A stretch of DNA of 61,391 nt from JAAYCB01 sp012744395 (GTDB taxonomy: Bacteria > Planctomycetota > Planctomycetia > Pirellulales > Thermoguttaceae). The notes under the pieces were generated by a model, which saw only the letters and a program-made list of their open reading frames with translations, had not been told where the DNA came from and made no database searches. The translations under genes were made by a program, and so were the position numbers. Below, one piece after another: positions 1 through 8,397 of this stretch. How positions within the stretch are numbered: position 1 is the stretch's first letter; the number at the start of each line of letters is the position of its first letter. Where the stretch lies: positions 1-61,391 of the forward strand of contig JAQVNJ010000019.1 in assembly GCA_028703175.1 (NCBI GenBank), read 5' to 3'.

Positions 1-2
1 GA

Positions 3-185
3 GCCCTCGTGGGAAGTCAATCCGTAGCCACAGTGCAAGCGGCGATGCAAGACGTTACCAACCAGAATGTATGGGACTGGTGTCGATCGCATCTCGGCTC
101 CACAGTACAGAGCGTTCGTGGTCGGATTACACAAGCACTCAAGCCGGAACAAAAACGGGAACCATTATGTCTCGAAACCGGCTAA
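3..185 (+). CDS. 3' end of an unidentified reading frame (partial)
   Basis: The frame is open from the window edge to a TAA at 183-185 and encodes about 60 residues. The end is rich in Trp, Arg and Lys (a WDWCRSHLG segment and a basic tail). I do not recognise the family. It might be the C-terminus of a transposase or another protein that starts outside the window. Base composition is less GC-rich than most of the window, which fits with this edge being accessory DNA. It may also be a chance open frame. No ribosome binding site can be assessed because the start lies outside. Confidence 0.25.
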   Translation, partial: ALVGSQSVATVQAAMQDVTNQNVWDWCRSHLGSTVQSVRGRITQALKPEQKREPLCLETG

Positions 186-483
186 AACTTTCACCTTCCC
201 ACTGTCTAGGTCCAGACTTCCGAAGCGTCTCGTGCCCGGGCCCGGTCTAGGGGGGCAATGGGTAAGGCTGCCACTCGCTGGGCAGTGGCCGATGCGCCAA
301 ACGCTCGCGGCGCGATCTCGACACACCGAGCCAGCAATTCAGGGGGAGAGGCCCTTCAAGTTCTCCTGAAAACGCTGCTCCGCGCGGTCGCTCGGGCGGT
401 TGGTGAAGCTTGCACCGGAGCGCGCGAAGCACCCTGGCTGCGCGAGAAATGTAGCACGCTGCGAAGCTTCAGCCAACTTCCAG
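186..483. other. Gap without a recognised gene
   Basis: About 300 bases between the partial frame and the end of the DUF1559 gene. Short frames exist on both strands, but none has a convincing start site, family signature or codon use. No clear terminator hairpin with a T-run was seen. Confidence 0.4.
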
Positions 484-1443
484 TTACGGCAATTGAAGTG
501 ACTCTCTTCCCTCGATCGATCCTGCGGCTCGCCACACATCCAGACCGATAGTCTCTGAAACGAAACGCACGGAACCGTCGCAGAGGGCAACTTGCACGCC
601 TCCGGGGTGGCGGCTCCGCGACGCCGCAGACTCACCACTTCCGTTGACCGGGACGCAGGGCATGTTCAACAGAGGCAAGTTCGCCGAGGCCGGGCACTGA
701 GTTGCGCGAATGTTGTCCGGCACAGGGCTGTTCGGCGTATTGAGCGTGAAAATCCACGATGCGCCCGGAAAATCTCGCCAGTAGCAGCCTCGGAAAGGGG
801 TATCGGTTGTTGCCTCCCGGAGCATCTCTCCGAAGGCCATCGAGTTGCTCGTGCCATCGAGAATAGCGCCGATGTTCACGGGCCGATACCCGAAAGCCGC
901 CGGCCTATGGTCGGCACTGAGTAGTCGGGTCGCCCCTTTGTTGAGATTTCCGAAAAACACCGCGTAGTTTCCGCGGGCATGGTACAGACCGCCGCTAATT
1001 TGGACTTTGGCGCCCCGCGAGTCGCTCGGGCAGAGCATGACGGGAATCGATTGGGCCGTGGACGCCGTCTCACTGCCCGCATTCTGGGCGCAATCATAGA
1101 TCCTGTCGCCGGGCGCAGGACGGCACTCGAAGTCGAACTGGTCGTAAATCGCCTGTTGTTCGACAAACGGGTAGAGGGCTATTGCCCATAAGGGCAGCCG
1201 CGGATAGGCAAACTCGCTGGCAAGGCTCGATTGCAACGCCCCGAGGGGAAAGACTTTGTGCACGTCATGGTAGTTGTGCAACGCCAAAGCCAGCTGCTTG
1301 AGGTTGTTGGAGCATTGCGAGCGCCGCGCTGCTTCACGCGCGGCCTGCACTGCCGGTAGGAGAAGAGCGATCAGGATGCCAATAATCGCAATGACCACCA
1401 GCAGTTCAACCAGAGTGAAGCCAAACCGATTTGCGCGGACCAT
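484..1443 (-). CDS. DUF1559 domain protein with prepilin-type N-terminal methylation motif
   Basis: A 319-residue pseudopilin-like protein of the large planctomycete DUF1559 family. The N-terminus has the type IV pilin-like signature (GFTLVELLVVIAIIGILIAL, residues 8-27): a short basic leader, Gly before the cleavage point, Phe after it, and Glu at mature position 5. Next comes the hydrophobic helix and the typical AARRSQCSNNLKQLALALHNYHD segment. The C-terminus has the H-x9-DG-type end (SRHPGGVQVALCDGSVRF). It is probably processed by a prepilin peptidase and assembled at the cell envelope, but the function of this family is not established. The small lipoprotein gene upstream at 1551-1952 is on the same strand, 107 bases away, a pairing often seen with DUF1559 genes. 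Confidence 0.93.
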   Translation of the reverse strand: MVRANRFGFTLVELLVVIAIIGILIALLLPAVQAAREAARRSQCSNNLKQLALALHNYHDVHKVFPLGALQSSLASEFAYPRLPLWAIALYPFVEQQAIYDQFDFECRPAPGDRIYDCAQNAGSETASTAQSIPVMLCPSDSRGAKVQISGGLYHARGNYAVFFGNLNKGATRLLSADHRPAAFGYRPVNIGAILDGTSNSMAFGEMLREATTDTPFRGCYWRDFPGASWIFTLNTPNSPVPDNIRATQCPASANLPLLNMPCVPVNGSGESAASRSRHPGGVQVALCDGSVRFVSETIGLDVWRAAGSIEGRESLQLP

Positions 1444-1550
1444 GGATCACCTCCCGATAAGAAGAAACAGACATTGCAGACTCTAATCCTCTCGTGGAAA
1501 CACAGCCATTCCCTGCTCCGCATCGCGCTGCCCATCAGGAGGGCAGACCG

Positions 1551-1952
1551 CTATTTCGAGGTAAGTGCAAAGTCTTGCGACCGGCTCTCCTCTGTAATCG
1601 TAACCTCTACTCCCGCCGAATACTTCTGTGGGATCAAGCTGATTGTCTCCGGGTACGTGGCGCCGCTGCCTTCCGCCTCGTCCGTTAGCATCTTCCCGGT
1701 CTCTTTCGAGGCGTGAAACTGGACCAGCACGCGGCCCACGGGGACGTCCACCGCCTTGTATCGGCCATCACGGATTTCGGCGGTCATCCCTCCCCCACCC
1801 TCCATTGCAGTAAAACTGATCATTCCTTCCTCCACGGGCGCGTCATCGACCGAAACCTGGCCTTCGACTGTCGCCGTTGGACCGTGGGAACCACCACATC
1901 CGGCAATCAGAATGCAGAGCCCGGCACAGAACCCAGCGAACCGATTGAACAT
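1551..1952 (-). CDS. Small lipoprotein, carboxypeptidase-regulatory-like fold
   Basis: A 133-residue secreted lipoprotein. A longer in-frame opening exists upstream, but the ATG at 1952 is preferred. It has an AGGTG-type ribosome binding site about 7 bases upstream and begins directly with a signal peptide that ends in a lipobox (LIAGC, Cys at about residue 19). The mature part resembles the small beta-sandwich lipoproteins that accompany DUF1559 genes in Planctomycetota (GQVSVDDAPVEEGMISF, then a DGRYKAVDVPVGRVLVQF strand pair). It probably sits in a membrane facing the periplasm. The molecular role is unknown. It likely forms a transcription unit with the DUF1559 gene downstream. Confidence 0.8.
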   Translation of the reverse strand: MFNRFAGFCAGLCILIAGCGGSHGPTATVEGQVSVDDAPVEEGMISFTAMEGGGGMTAEIRDGRYKAVDVPVGRVLVQFHASKETGKMLTDEAEGSGATYPETISLIPQKYSAGVEVTITEESRSQDFALTSK

Positions 1953-2532
1953 TGTTGACACCTGCAAGTTAGAAGATGGATTTTCTGCGCCCTCCCATCG
2001 CCGACCGATGCGACAGCGCACTTGAAGTGCGACGCCCAATCGCGCCCCTCATCGTGGTTGGATCGTTCCAGCCTGTCAACCATTGGAACCCATGAAAATA
2101 ATGTATTTTGCTTATCCCGCAATGCACTGCCCCCCCAAAATGATGAGCAGTCTGCGTTGCAGATATCAACTGGGCCGATTCAGTGGCCTGAAAGGCACAA
2201 GCGCTGGCAGATTGGTCGTTCTCATCCAGGGGGAGCTCCAAATCGAGAACCTGGATTTCAAAGCGGGAACGGACTCCACTCAGCTGTCAGCTTCTCACGA
2301 TTTCAGAGACTCCGGGATCACAACGGTTCGCGTTCTGTACCGCCACTTTCGCGTCTATTGCGCGTCTTCAGGAAGGCCGATTTCGGACGCCGCGCGAGTC
2401 TCCGGATTCGCACAGCCCGCACGGACGGCCCCAATTCACGCAATTCGGCGCGTGGGGAGTCGGGTTGTGGCGGTTGCCCCGGTGAAAGTACGATAGAATA
2501 TTCGAACGATTACCGATCCCCGGAGACCGCCA
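1953..2532. other. 580-base divergent intergenic region
   Basis: Lies between two divergently transcribed genes, so it should carry both promoters. A patch around 2090-2130 is AT-rich. On the minus strand it reads TTGCGG, 16 bases, TATTTT, which is a possible but weak promoter for the lipoprotein gene. Frames that run through the region on the plus strand (for example 2083-2496) have no family signature and atypical composition, so I do not call a gene. Confidence 0.4.
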
Positions 2533-3855
2533 ATGGCCCGACGCAACCTGCGCGTCCTCCTGCTCTCGCTCCTGGTCTGCCTGGTGTGTGCTCCGAAGGC
2601 GTCTCGCTCCACGCGGATTCTCTGGTACGCGATGCACCAGATCGAGTCGCGGTATCTCGCGCCGATCGAGGAGCGGCAATTGTTCGAGGGGGCGATGACC
2701 GGGATGACGATGACGCTGGACGACTATTCGACCTACATCGCGCCGGCGATTCTGGAGGATTTCAACGAGCAGATCGACCGCGAGTTCGGCGGGGTCGGCA
2801 TCGAGATTCGCGTCGATTCGCGGACGAAGTACCTGACCGTCGCCAGCCCGCTGGTCGACACGCCCGCCCACGCGTCGGGCATTCGTGCCGGCGACCGGAT
2901 CGAGCGGATCGACGACGAGTCCACCCAAGGCCTCTCGATCGAGGACGCCGCCGAGCGTTTGCGCGGGCGGCCGGGCGAGCCCGTCACGCTGACGATTCTT
3001 CCCAAGGGCGCAAAACAGGCCCGCGACGTGCGGCTTGTCCGCGCCGTGATCCACATCGACACCGTCGTGGGCGATACGCGCGCCGCCGACGGCTCGTGGA
3101 GCTATCTGCTCAAAGACCACCCGCAAATCGCCTGCCTTCGGATCAACTCCTTCGGCGATCAGACGGGGGCGCAAATGCGGCGCGCCGTCTCTTCCGTGAT
3201 CAACCAGGGGATGAAGGGTCTGATCATCGATCTGCGCGACAATCCCGGCGGACTGCTGCCGGCGGCGATCGAGGTCTGCGACATGTTCCTCGATCCGGAC
3301 GGGCCGCCGACGCCGGGACCCGGCGGCGAACTGATCCCGGCGGGGCTGATCGTGACCACGCGCGATCGCAACGGCCGCGTCCTCGACGAGCATCGGGCCA
3401 GCGGCGACGGAACGATCGGCGGGTTTCCGATCGCCGTGCTCGTCAACCAGGCAAGCGCCTCGGCCAGCGAGATCGTCGCCGCCTGCCTCCAGGACCATCA
3501 GAAGGCCGCCGTCTTCGGCGAGCGGTCGTTCGGCAAGGGGACCGTCCAGGAGATTCTCAACCTGCATCCCGACCAGGGCGTGTTGAAACTGACGACGGCC
3601 AGCTACTGGCGGCCGAGCGGCCGCGACATCAACCGCCGCGAGGGCGCCGAGCAGTGGGGTGTTTCTCCCGACGAAGGATGCGAAATCCGCCTCTCCGACC
3701 AGGAGCTGGCCGACTTGCAGCTCGCCCGCCGGATACGCGATGTCGCTGAATCATACGACCCGCAAGAACTCGCCGACGAATCGATCCCGGCGTTTCGCGA
3801 TCGGCAGCGCGAGGCGGCCGTCGAGTGGATCGAGAAACGGCTCAAGGAGGGGTGA
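2533..3855 (+). CDS. S41 family carboxyl-terminal processing protease (CtpA-like) with PDZ domain
   Basis: A 440-residue periplasmic serine protease. Residues 1-24 look like a signal peptide or membrane anchor (RRNLRVLLLSLLVCLVCAP). A PDZ domain spans roughly residues 85-170 (FGGVGIEI at its start, then the AGDRIERID loop). The S41 core follows at about 190-400. The SASASE motif and the FGKGTVQ motif give a catalytic Ser310-Lys335 pair with the 25-residue spacing typical of this family (as in Prc). Members cleave the C-termini of periplasmic or envelope proteins. The gene ends 16 bases before the stop codon of the convergent beta-helix gene. There is no operon partner. Confidence 0.93.
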   Translation: MARRNLRVLLLSLLVCLVCAPKASRSTRILWYAMHQIESRYLAPIEERQLFEGAMTGMTMTLDDYSTYIAPAILEDFNEQIDREFGGVGIEIRVDSRTKYLTVASPLVDTPAHASGIRAGDRIERIDDESTQGLSIEDAAERLRGRPGEPVTLTILPKGAKQARDVRLVRAVIHIDTVVGDTRAADGSWSYLLKDHPQIACLRINSFGDQTGAQMRRAVSSVINQGMKGLIIDLRDNPGGLLPAAIEVCDMFLDPDGPPTPGPGGELIPAGLIVTTRDRNGRVLDEHRASGDGTIGGFPIAVLVNQASASASEIVAACLQDHQKAAVFGERSFGKGTVQEILNLHPDQGVLKLTTASYWRPSGRDINRREGAEQWGVSPDEGCEIRLSDQELADLQLARRIRDVAESYDPQELADESIPAFRDRQREAAVEWIEKRLKEG

Positions 3856-3871
3856 TCGCTTGGGGATGCCG

Positions 3872-6748
3872 TCACGCGCGGACAACCGAGCCGGCGTTGG
3901 CGGTCACCGTCGTCGTGGCGCCGGTCACGGAGATTCCCCCGTCGCGATTGCCGGCAACGTCGTTGTCCACGATCAGGTTGTCGTTGGCGCCGACGAATTC
4001 CTCGATGCCGAACCGCTGCCGGGGCGAAGCGTCGGAACCGCTGCGGTTTCCGCTGACCACGACGTAGTGTGCATCGGCCAGCGCGATTCCGCTGAAACGT
4101 CCGATCGCCAGTTGCGAGTTGTCGACGATCGTGTTGCCGATCAGGAAGTTGTCGCTGCCGCCGTTGATTTCAATGCCGCACCGGGCGTTGTTGCGGATCA
4201 GGTTGCCGGAGACCGTGTTGAACATGTCGCCGAAGAGGCCGCCGAGCCCGAGCCCGCCGACGCCGTGCCGCCCGTTGCCCTCCAACAGGTTGCCCGCCAC
4301 GAGAATGTCGAAATTGTCCCAGCAGAAATGAAAGCCGTTGTTGCCGTTGTCGCGGCTGACGTTGTTGCGCCAGACGCCGCCGCGTTTTAATTCACCGCCG
4401 GGATGCAAGCCGTAGCGAAAACTTCCTTCGACCAGCGAGTTCTCCACGTCCACGTTGCTGCTCCCGTCGACGAGGATGCCGTCGCCGCTCGAGCCGGTCG
4501 TGGCATAGCCCGCCTGGCGGACCGTAACGGCCGAAATTGTCGTGTCGGCCTCGCCAGACACGTAGATGCCGTGGCCGCGGACGGCCTCGATCGCCGTGTC
4601 TTCGATCCGGTTGTCGTGACCGTGTTCGAGGCGGATGCCGGCGCAGGGGGAGTTGCGAACGGTGGTTTGGCGAATCACGGCGTCCGACGTGTTTTGCAGC
4701 TGGATCAAGGCCGGGCCGCTGATCCGCCAGGTCTCCACCGCCGGATCGAGATTGCCGTCGACGACGAGGTTCTCGATCACGATGCCGGAGACATGCACGC
4801 CCTGGTGGTCCCAGTTGGCCCGGATCAGCGGGAAATAATTGACGACTGACGCGGTCATGCCTGGCTCGAACAGGCTCGGCGTGGCGATCGGCTGCTCGAG
4901 CACGATCCGGCCGGGTTCGATCGACGCGATCCTCACCTGCGCGACGTTCGGCTCGCCGTAGGCCAGAATCGCCACGTCGTCGCCGACTTTTAGTCCCTTG
5001 GCCGAATCGACGAGGATCGCCGAGTCGCCCGTCCTCGCGGCGCTGGTCAGCCGGATTTCCACTCGATTGGGCCGGGTCAAGACGGTCCCGCCATCGGCGC
5101 CGCGCAACGTCACCCCGCTCCGCAGAACGAGTCCCTGGCGGAGCGTGTAGGTGCCCTGGGGCAGGACCACCACGCCGCCGGAGGCGGGCAGTGCGTCGAT
5201 CGCCGCCTGGAAGCCCCGGGTCGGGTCCGACGCGTCGAGATACTCGCTGGCCTGGATCACCACCGGCTCGGCAGGCCGCTCGATCCGCAGGTCGACCCTG
5301 CCGCCCGGAGACACTACCGCCTGGTCGCCGGGCTGGCTGAGCCTGGCGATCACGTTTCCGAATCCCGCGCTGATCCGCACCGCGCCGGCGCCGCCGTCGG
5401 TCAACTGGACCTGGTTGTTCCGCGCTTCGAGCAGATCGGCCGCGCCGGAATCGAACAGCAGCGCCTCATCGCCGGCGCTGCCCTTGGCCAGCACGGCGCC
5501 GAATCCCTCGACGCGGTGTTCGTATCCCGGGCCGGAGAGCCGGCTGTAGCTTTCGCGGCTGACGAAGGTGTCCAGGCCTGGCGAGCCGGCAAGCTGCGCG
5601 GTGTCGTTGCCGCCGGAATCGGCAAAGGCGTGCACGGAGTCGAAGAACTTCGCCCGCACCATGTACGACGCGCCGTAGAGCTTGCCCCAGGTCTCGTTGC
5701 CCACATAGGTATCGTCGCCCGGCGAGTCGTGGAGGTTGGCCAGATCGTTTCCGCCGCCGCGCGCGTAGGCGTGGACGGCGTCGAAGTACATCGCACGGTT
5801 GATGTATCCGCTGCCGAACAGGGCGGCCTGCGTGGGATCGGCCCAGAGCGCGTCGTCGCCAGGAGAATCGACCAATTCGGCCCAATCGAAACCGCCCGAG
5901 GTGGCATAGCCCGTGACCGAATCGAACCCGACCGCTTGAACGGAGAAGGCGCTGCCCGAGAGCGTTGCCTGGGTCGGATCGGCGTAGAAGTAGTCGTCGC
6001 CCGCTGAGTCGTAGAGCCGCGCGTGATCGACGCCGCTGCCGCCGCCGGCGTAGGCGACGACGCGCCGGAAAAACTTCGCGCGATTGGCGTATCCCTCGCC
6101 GACAAGCCGGCTCCACGAATCGCGGCCGACCAGCAGATCGTCTCCCGCGCTGCCATGGAGCTCGGCCAGGTCATCGCCGCCGCAGCGAGCGTAGCCGTGG
6201 ACGTAGGCGAACGATTCGACGCGGATCAGGAACCCCTCGCCGGCAAGCTCGGTCATCTCCGGGCGGCTGACGAGCCGGTCGTCGCCGGGCGAATCGTTCA
6301 GGTGGGCCTGGTCGACGCCGCCGGAGCCGGCATGGACGATCAAGGTTCCCCAGCCGCCAGCTTCGATTGTCAGGCCCGCCGCATCCAGCCGCGCCTGGCC
6401 GGGCCCGGCGGTCAACGTGTCGTCGCCGGGCGTGTCGTGGAGGATCACCGTGTCGCCGGGCTCGGCGAGGATCGTGACCCGCTCGACCGCCCGGGCGGCG
6501 TAGTCGCGGCTTGTGCCGTTGATCGTCAGGCGATGGCTGTCCCCCGGGGCAACTTCGATCGTGTCCTGACCGGCGGTCCCGCGGACGGTCACGTGCAGAC
6601 CGGTTTGCGTGACGAGATCATCCCATGCAGCCGAACCCAGGCCGGAACTGTTGGCCGAGAGCATCAACCGCGGCTCAAGGGGTTCAACCTTCGGTCGGGC
6701 AAGAGGGCGGCGGTGGAGGAGCCGGCGAGAAGCGGACGGTTTCTTCAT
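3872..6748 (-). CDS. Large exported right-handed beta-helix protein with LEPR-XLL N-terminus
   Basis: A 958-residue secreted protein. The open frame extends upstream to 7561, but the ATG at 6748 is chosen because GAGGA lies about 7 bases before it and the protein then starts with a basic segment and the LEPRLMLSA motif (residues 24-32), a hallmark of large exported planctomycete proteins. Residues 60-436 form eight tandem units of 47-48 residues, with a degenerate ninth. From about residue 500 there is a pectate-lyase-like entry (FQAAIDALPASGGVVVLPQG) and then a right-handed parallel beta-helix with repeated G-N-x-I/V-x-x-N turns to the C-terminus. Likely a cell-surface or extracellular polysaccharide-binding or -cleaving protein. 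The substrate cannot be told from sequence. Confidence 0.85.
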   Translation of the reverse strand: MKKPSASRRLLHRRPLARPKVEPLEPRLMLSANSSGLGSAAWDDLVTQTGLHVTVRGTAGQDTIEVAPGDSHRLTINGTSRDYAARAVERVTILAEPGDTVILHDTPGDDTLTAGPGQARLDAAGLTIEAGGWGTLIVHAGSGGVDQAHLNDSPGDDRLVSRPEMTELAGEGFLIRVESFAYVHGYARCGGDDLAELHGSAGDDLLVGRDSWSRLVGEGYANRAKFFRRVVAYAGGGSGVDHARLYDSAGDDYFYADPTQATLSGSAFSVQAVGFDSVTGYATSGGFDWAELVDSPGDDALWADPTQAALFGSGYINRAMYFDAVHAYARGGGNDLANLHDSPGDDTYVGNETWGKLYGASYMVRAKFFDSVHAFADSGGNDTAQLAGSPGLDTFVSRESYSRLSGPGYEHRVEGFGAVLAKGSAGDEALLFDSGAADLLEARNNQVQLTDGGAGAVRISAGFGNVIARLSQPGDQAVVSPGGRVDLRIERPAEPVVIQASEYLDASDPTRGFQAAIDALPASGGVVVLPQGTYTLRQGLVLRSGVTLRGADGGTVLTRPNRVEIRLTSAARTGDSAILVDSAKGLKVGDDVAILAYGEPNVAQVRIASIEPGRIVLEQPIATPSLFEPGMTASVVNYFPLIRANWDHQGVHVSGIVIENLVVDGNLDPAVETWRISGPALIQLQNTSDAVIRQTTVRNSPCAGIRLEHGHDNRIEDTAIEAVRGHGIYVSGEADTTISAVTVRQAGYATTGSSGDGILVDGSSNVDVENSLVEGSFRYGLHPGGELKRGGVWRNNVSRDNGNNGFHFCWDNFDILVAGNLLEGNGRHGVGGLGLGGLFGDMFNTVSGNLIRNNARCGIEINGGSDNFLIGNTIVDNSQLAIGRFSGIALADAHYVVVSGNRSGSDASPRQRFGIEEFVGANDNLIVDNDVAGNRDGGISVTGATTTVTANAGSVVRA
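5441..6571 (-). repeat. Eight tandem 47-residue protein repeats inside the beta-helix protein
   Basis: Units begin at residues 60, 108, 155, 202, 250, 297, 344 and 391 of the beta-helix protein. Each is 46-48 residues long. The shared pattern is GDD, about ten variable residues, L-x-G-x-x-Y/F, R-A, F-D-x-V, A-Y-A, GG-x-D-x-A-x-L-x-DSP, and then the next GDD. The repeats are divergent enough at DNA level that slippage is not obvious. They are probably a beta-rich stalk or ligand-binding array. Confidence 0.8.
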
Positions 6749-7167
6749 GGGTCCTCTAGCGATACGGGTTGAGCAGCGCCGAAGGGGCTCCCTCCCGCAG
6801 GGCCGCTGCACGCGATGCGGCCGTCTGTGCACCGTCTCATCCATTCTGATCAGAGCGTGCCGCAGCCTTCCAGTTTTTTCTCTCAGGATGTGCAAATTCC
6901 GGGCCGCCGGCTGGCGGAGGGGGCCGGCGCGGCCCGCCCCAGGCCGGTCCGGCGTCGGCAGCTCGGTCGATGAGGCGTTGCTGCCTCCCCGCGCCCCCGC
7001 CGGTTCCCAAGCTGGAGCTTGGGAACCAAGGGGAGAGGCTGGATTCTGGCAGCCGCGGGAGGCCGGTCGGAGGCCGGCCAGGCAGCGCCGGGGATGCCCA
7101 AAGGCAACACGGCGGGTGTTCGATGAATCAAGAACGCAACGCGGTCGGCGCGCCCGGCCCGGCGTCT
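6749..7167. other. 419-base intergenic region with one palindrome
   Basis: Upstream region of the beta-helix gene and downstream region of the DUF4261 gene. The 26-bp palindrome at 7002-7027 lies in it. Nothing else is recognised. Frames crossing it have no family signature. Confidence 0.4.
7002..7027. repeat. Intergenic 26-bp palindrome, copy 1
   Basis: Perfect inverted repeat with arms GGTTCCCAAGCT and AGCTTGGGAACC around a GG centre. It is one of about ten copies in this window, all between genes. It would form a strong hairpin in RNA but is not followed by a T-run. Confidence 0.9.
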
Positions 7168-7920
7168 TTAGATCTGGAGCTGGAGGACTTCGCTGTCGCC
7201 GTCGCAGAGCGATTTGGCCGTCTTGATCACGATCCGCTCCTCGTCGGAGATGCCGATGGTCTCGCCGTCGTGGAGAATCGCATGGTCCCGCAAGACATAA
7301 TGGACCATGTCGAACAGGCGCTGGTAGAGAAACTGGGGGTTGTTCGGGCTCCGCTGGATCTCCAACTCCAGCAGGCCGAACTCCTCCAGGCCGGAGGTGA
7401 ACAGCGAGTGGGAGCCGTCCGGCTCGTCGATCAGGCCGAAACCCACCCAGATCTCGATCGGCAGCCGTTCGGGCGCCGCCAGGGCGGCCGTCTCGCGGAA
7501 CGGCCGCGGCGCGTGAACCGTGCCGCTGCCGCCCCAGAAGACGCCGGCCGCCGGGCAGCATTCGACCAGCGCGGACGCGACCTTGGTCAGCTTCATCGCC
7601 GCCGGCTTGCGATCCGGTCCGGCGGGGACGGCCAAGACGAGCAGGTGCGCGGCGTGGCCGCGCAGCGCCCGGGCCGCTTCCGGCCAGTACCAGGCCGATT
7701 TGCAGGGCCCCTCAAGATCGGTCCACGGAATCGGCGCGCCGCTGGCTGAAACGATCAGCTTCTCCGCGCCCCAATCAAACGCCAGCGTGTCCTCTTGCCG
7801 CCGGACTGCGACGGGGGGAAGATCGCCCCGGCCGGCCTCCAGCGCGGCTTGCACTCTCCCGAGCGAGTCCAACGCCCCTTCGCGAAGTGCGACCAGGGCG
7901 ACGAGCGAGCGTTGCGGCAT
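7168..7920 (-). CDS. DUF4261 domain-containing protein
   Basis: A 250-residue cytoplasmic protein that resembles DUF4261 proteins: a central IPWTDLEGPC segment, a WYWPEA motif, an AHLLVLAV strand, GVFWGGSGTVH, and a C-terminal HDGETIGIS segment. The family has no established function. A TTG at 7935 could start the frame, but the ATG at 7920 is preferred because GAGGAG lies 7 bases before it and that site overlaps the TGA of the upstream gene. This arrangement suggests translational coupling to the lipoyl-like gene at 7932-8183. Both lie downstream of lipB-like and lipA on the same strand. Confidence 0.8.
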   Translation of the reverse strand: MPQRSLVALVALREGALDSLGRVQAALEAGRGDLPPVAVRRQEDTLAFDWGAEKLIVSASGAPIPWTDLEGPCKSAWYWPEAARALRGHAAHLLVLAVPAGPDRKPAAMKLTKVASALVECCPAAGVFWGGSGTVHAPRPFRETAALAAPERLPIEIWVGFGLIDEPDGSHSLFTSGLEEFGLLELEIQRSPNNPQFLYQRLFDMVHYVLRDHAILHDGETIGISDEERIVIKTAKSLCDGDSEVLQLQI

Positions 7921-7927
7921 CCGGATT

Positions 7928-7933
7928 CTCCTC
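7928..7933 (-). promoter_or_regulatory. Ribosome binding site that fixes the DUF4261 start
   Basis: GAGGAG on the minus strand, overlapping the TGA stop of the lipoyl-like gene and 7 bases before the ATG at 7920. It supports the ATG over the TTG at 7935, which would begin before this site. Confidence 0.7.
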
Positions 7934-8183
7934 AAGCAGACGTGCCTGTTTCGAAGATCGCCACCAGGCAGGCGGGCGTGACCAGGTCATCCTCGGCGAC
8001 CCGTTTCTCCACCAGCACGCCGGAAACCGGCGCGGGCAAATCGACCACCACGCCGCCGGCGGTGATTTCCAGGACCGGCTCGTCATGATCCACCCAGCTG
8101 CCCTTCTTGGCCAGCCAGACCGTGACCCGCATCGGCTCGTCGGAGAGGCCCAAGTCCGGCACCAGCATTTCAAAGCGAGCCAT
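7932..8183 (-). CDS. Lipoyl/biotinyl-like domain protein lacking the attachment lysine
   Basis: An 83-residue protein that is a single lipoyl-type domain of about 80 residues. Both half-motifs are present: LVPDLG at residues 7-12, W-V near 30, PVLEI at 36-40, then LPAPVSGVL at 49-57. The hairpin that normally carries the modified lysine (ETDKA in E2 and GcvH proteins) reads TAGGV at 41-45, so Gly44 sits where the lysine should be. The only lysines (26, 27 and 60) are elsewhere. It therefore seems unable to carry lipoate or biotin in the normal way. It lies in the lipB-like/lipA group and its stop overlaps the ribosome binding site of the DUF4261 gene. The role may be structural or a protein-protein scaffold; this is inferred. 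Confidence 0.8.
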   Translation of the reverse strand: MARFEMLVPDLGLSDEPMRVTVWLAKKGSWVDHDEPVLEITAGGVVVDLPAPVSGVLVEKRVAEDDLVTPACLVAIFETGTSA

Positions 8184-8324
8184 CCGCGCTAAAACCCCTT
8201 GAAGACTGAGCAGAACGCTGCCCGCGGCCGAAGGCGAGGTGAAACACCGCTGGTGTTCAAGTCAATCGCTCGCGCCGCCGGGCAGCGCCTGGAATGATGA
8301 AAACGGTGGTTGGCGGTTCAGGTG

Positions 8325-8350
8325 GGTTCCCAAGCTGGAGCTTGGGAACC
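8325..8350. repeat. Intergenic 26-bp palindrome, copy 2
   Basis: Exact copy of the GGTTCCCAAGCT / AGCTTGGGAACC inverted repeat, between lipA and the lipoyl-like gene. A partial half copy (TTGGGAACCAGG) follows at about 8366-8378. Confidence 0.9.
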
Positions 8351-8397
8351 AGGACACGGTGGAGATTGGGAACCAGGAAGTGAATTGCCGATGGTTT

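Noticed and set aside
2022..3749. A 575-residue plus-strand frame over the S41 protease gene
   Set aside because: It is out of frame with the protease, dominated by Arg, Pro and Ala, and no domain is visible. The protease frame has a full active site.
6749..7561. Upstream extension of the beta-helix frame to 7561
   Set aside because: The ribosome binding site and the LEPR-XLL motif place the start at 6748. The extension overlaps the DUF4261 gene and includes a palindrome.
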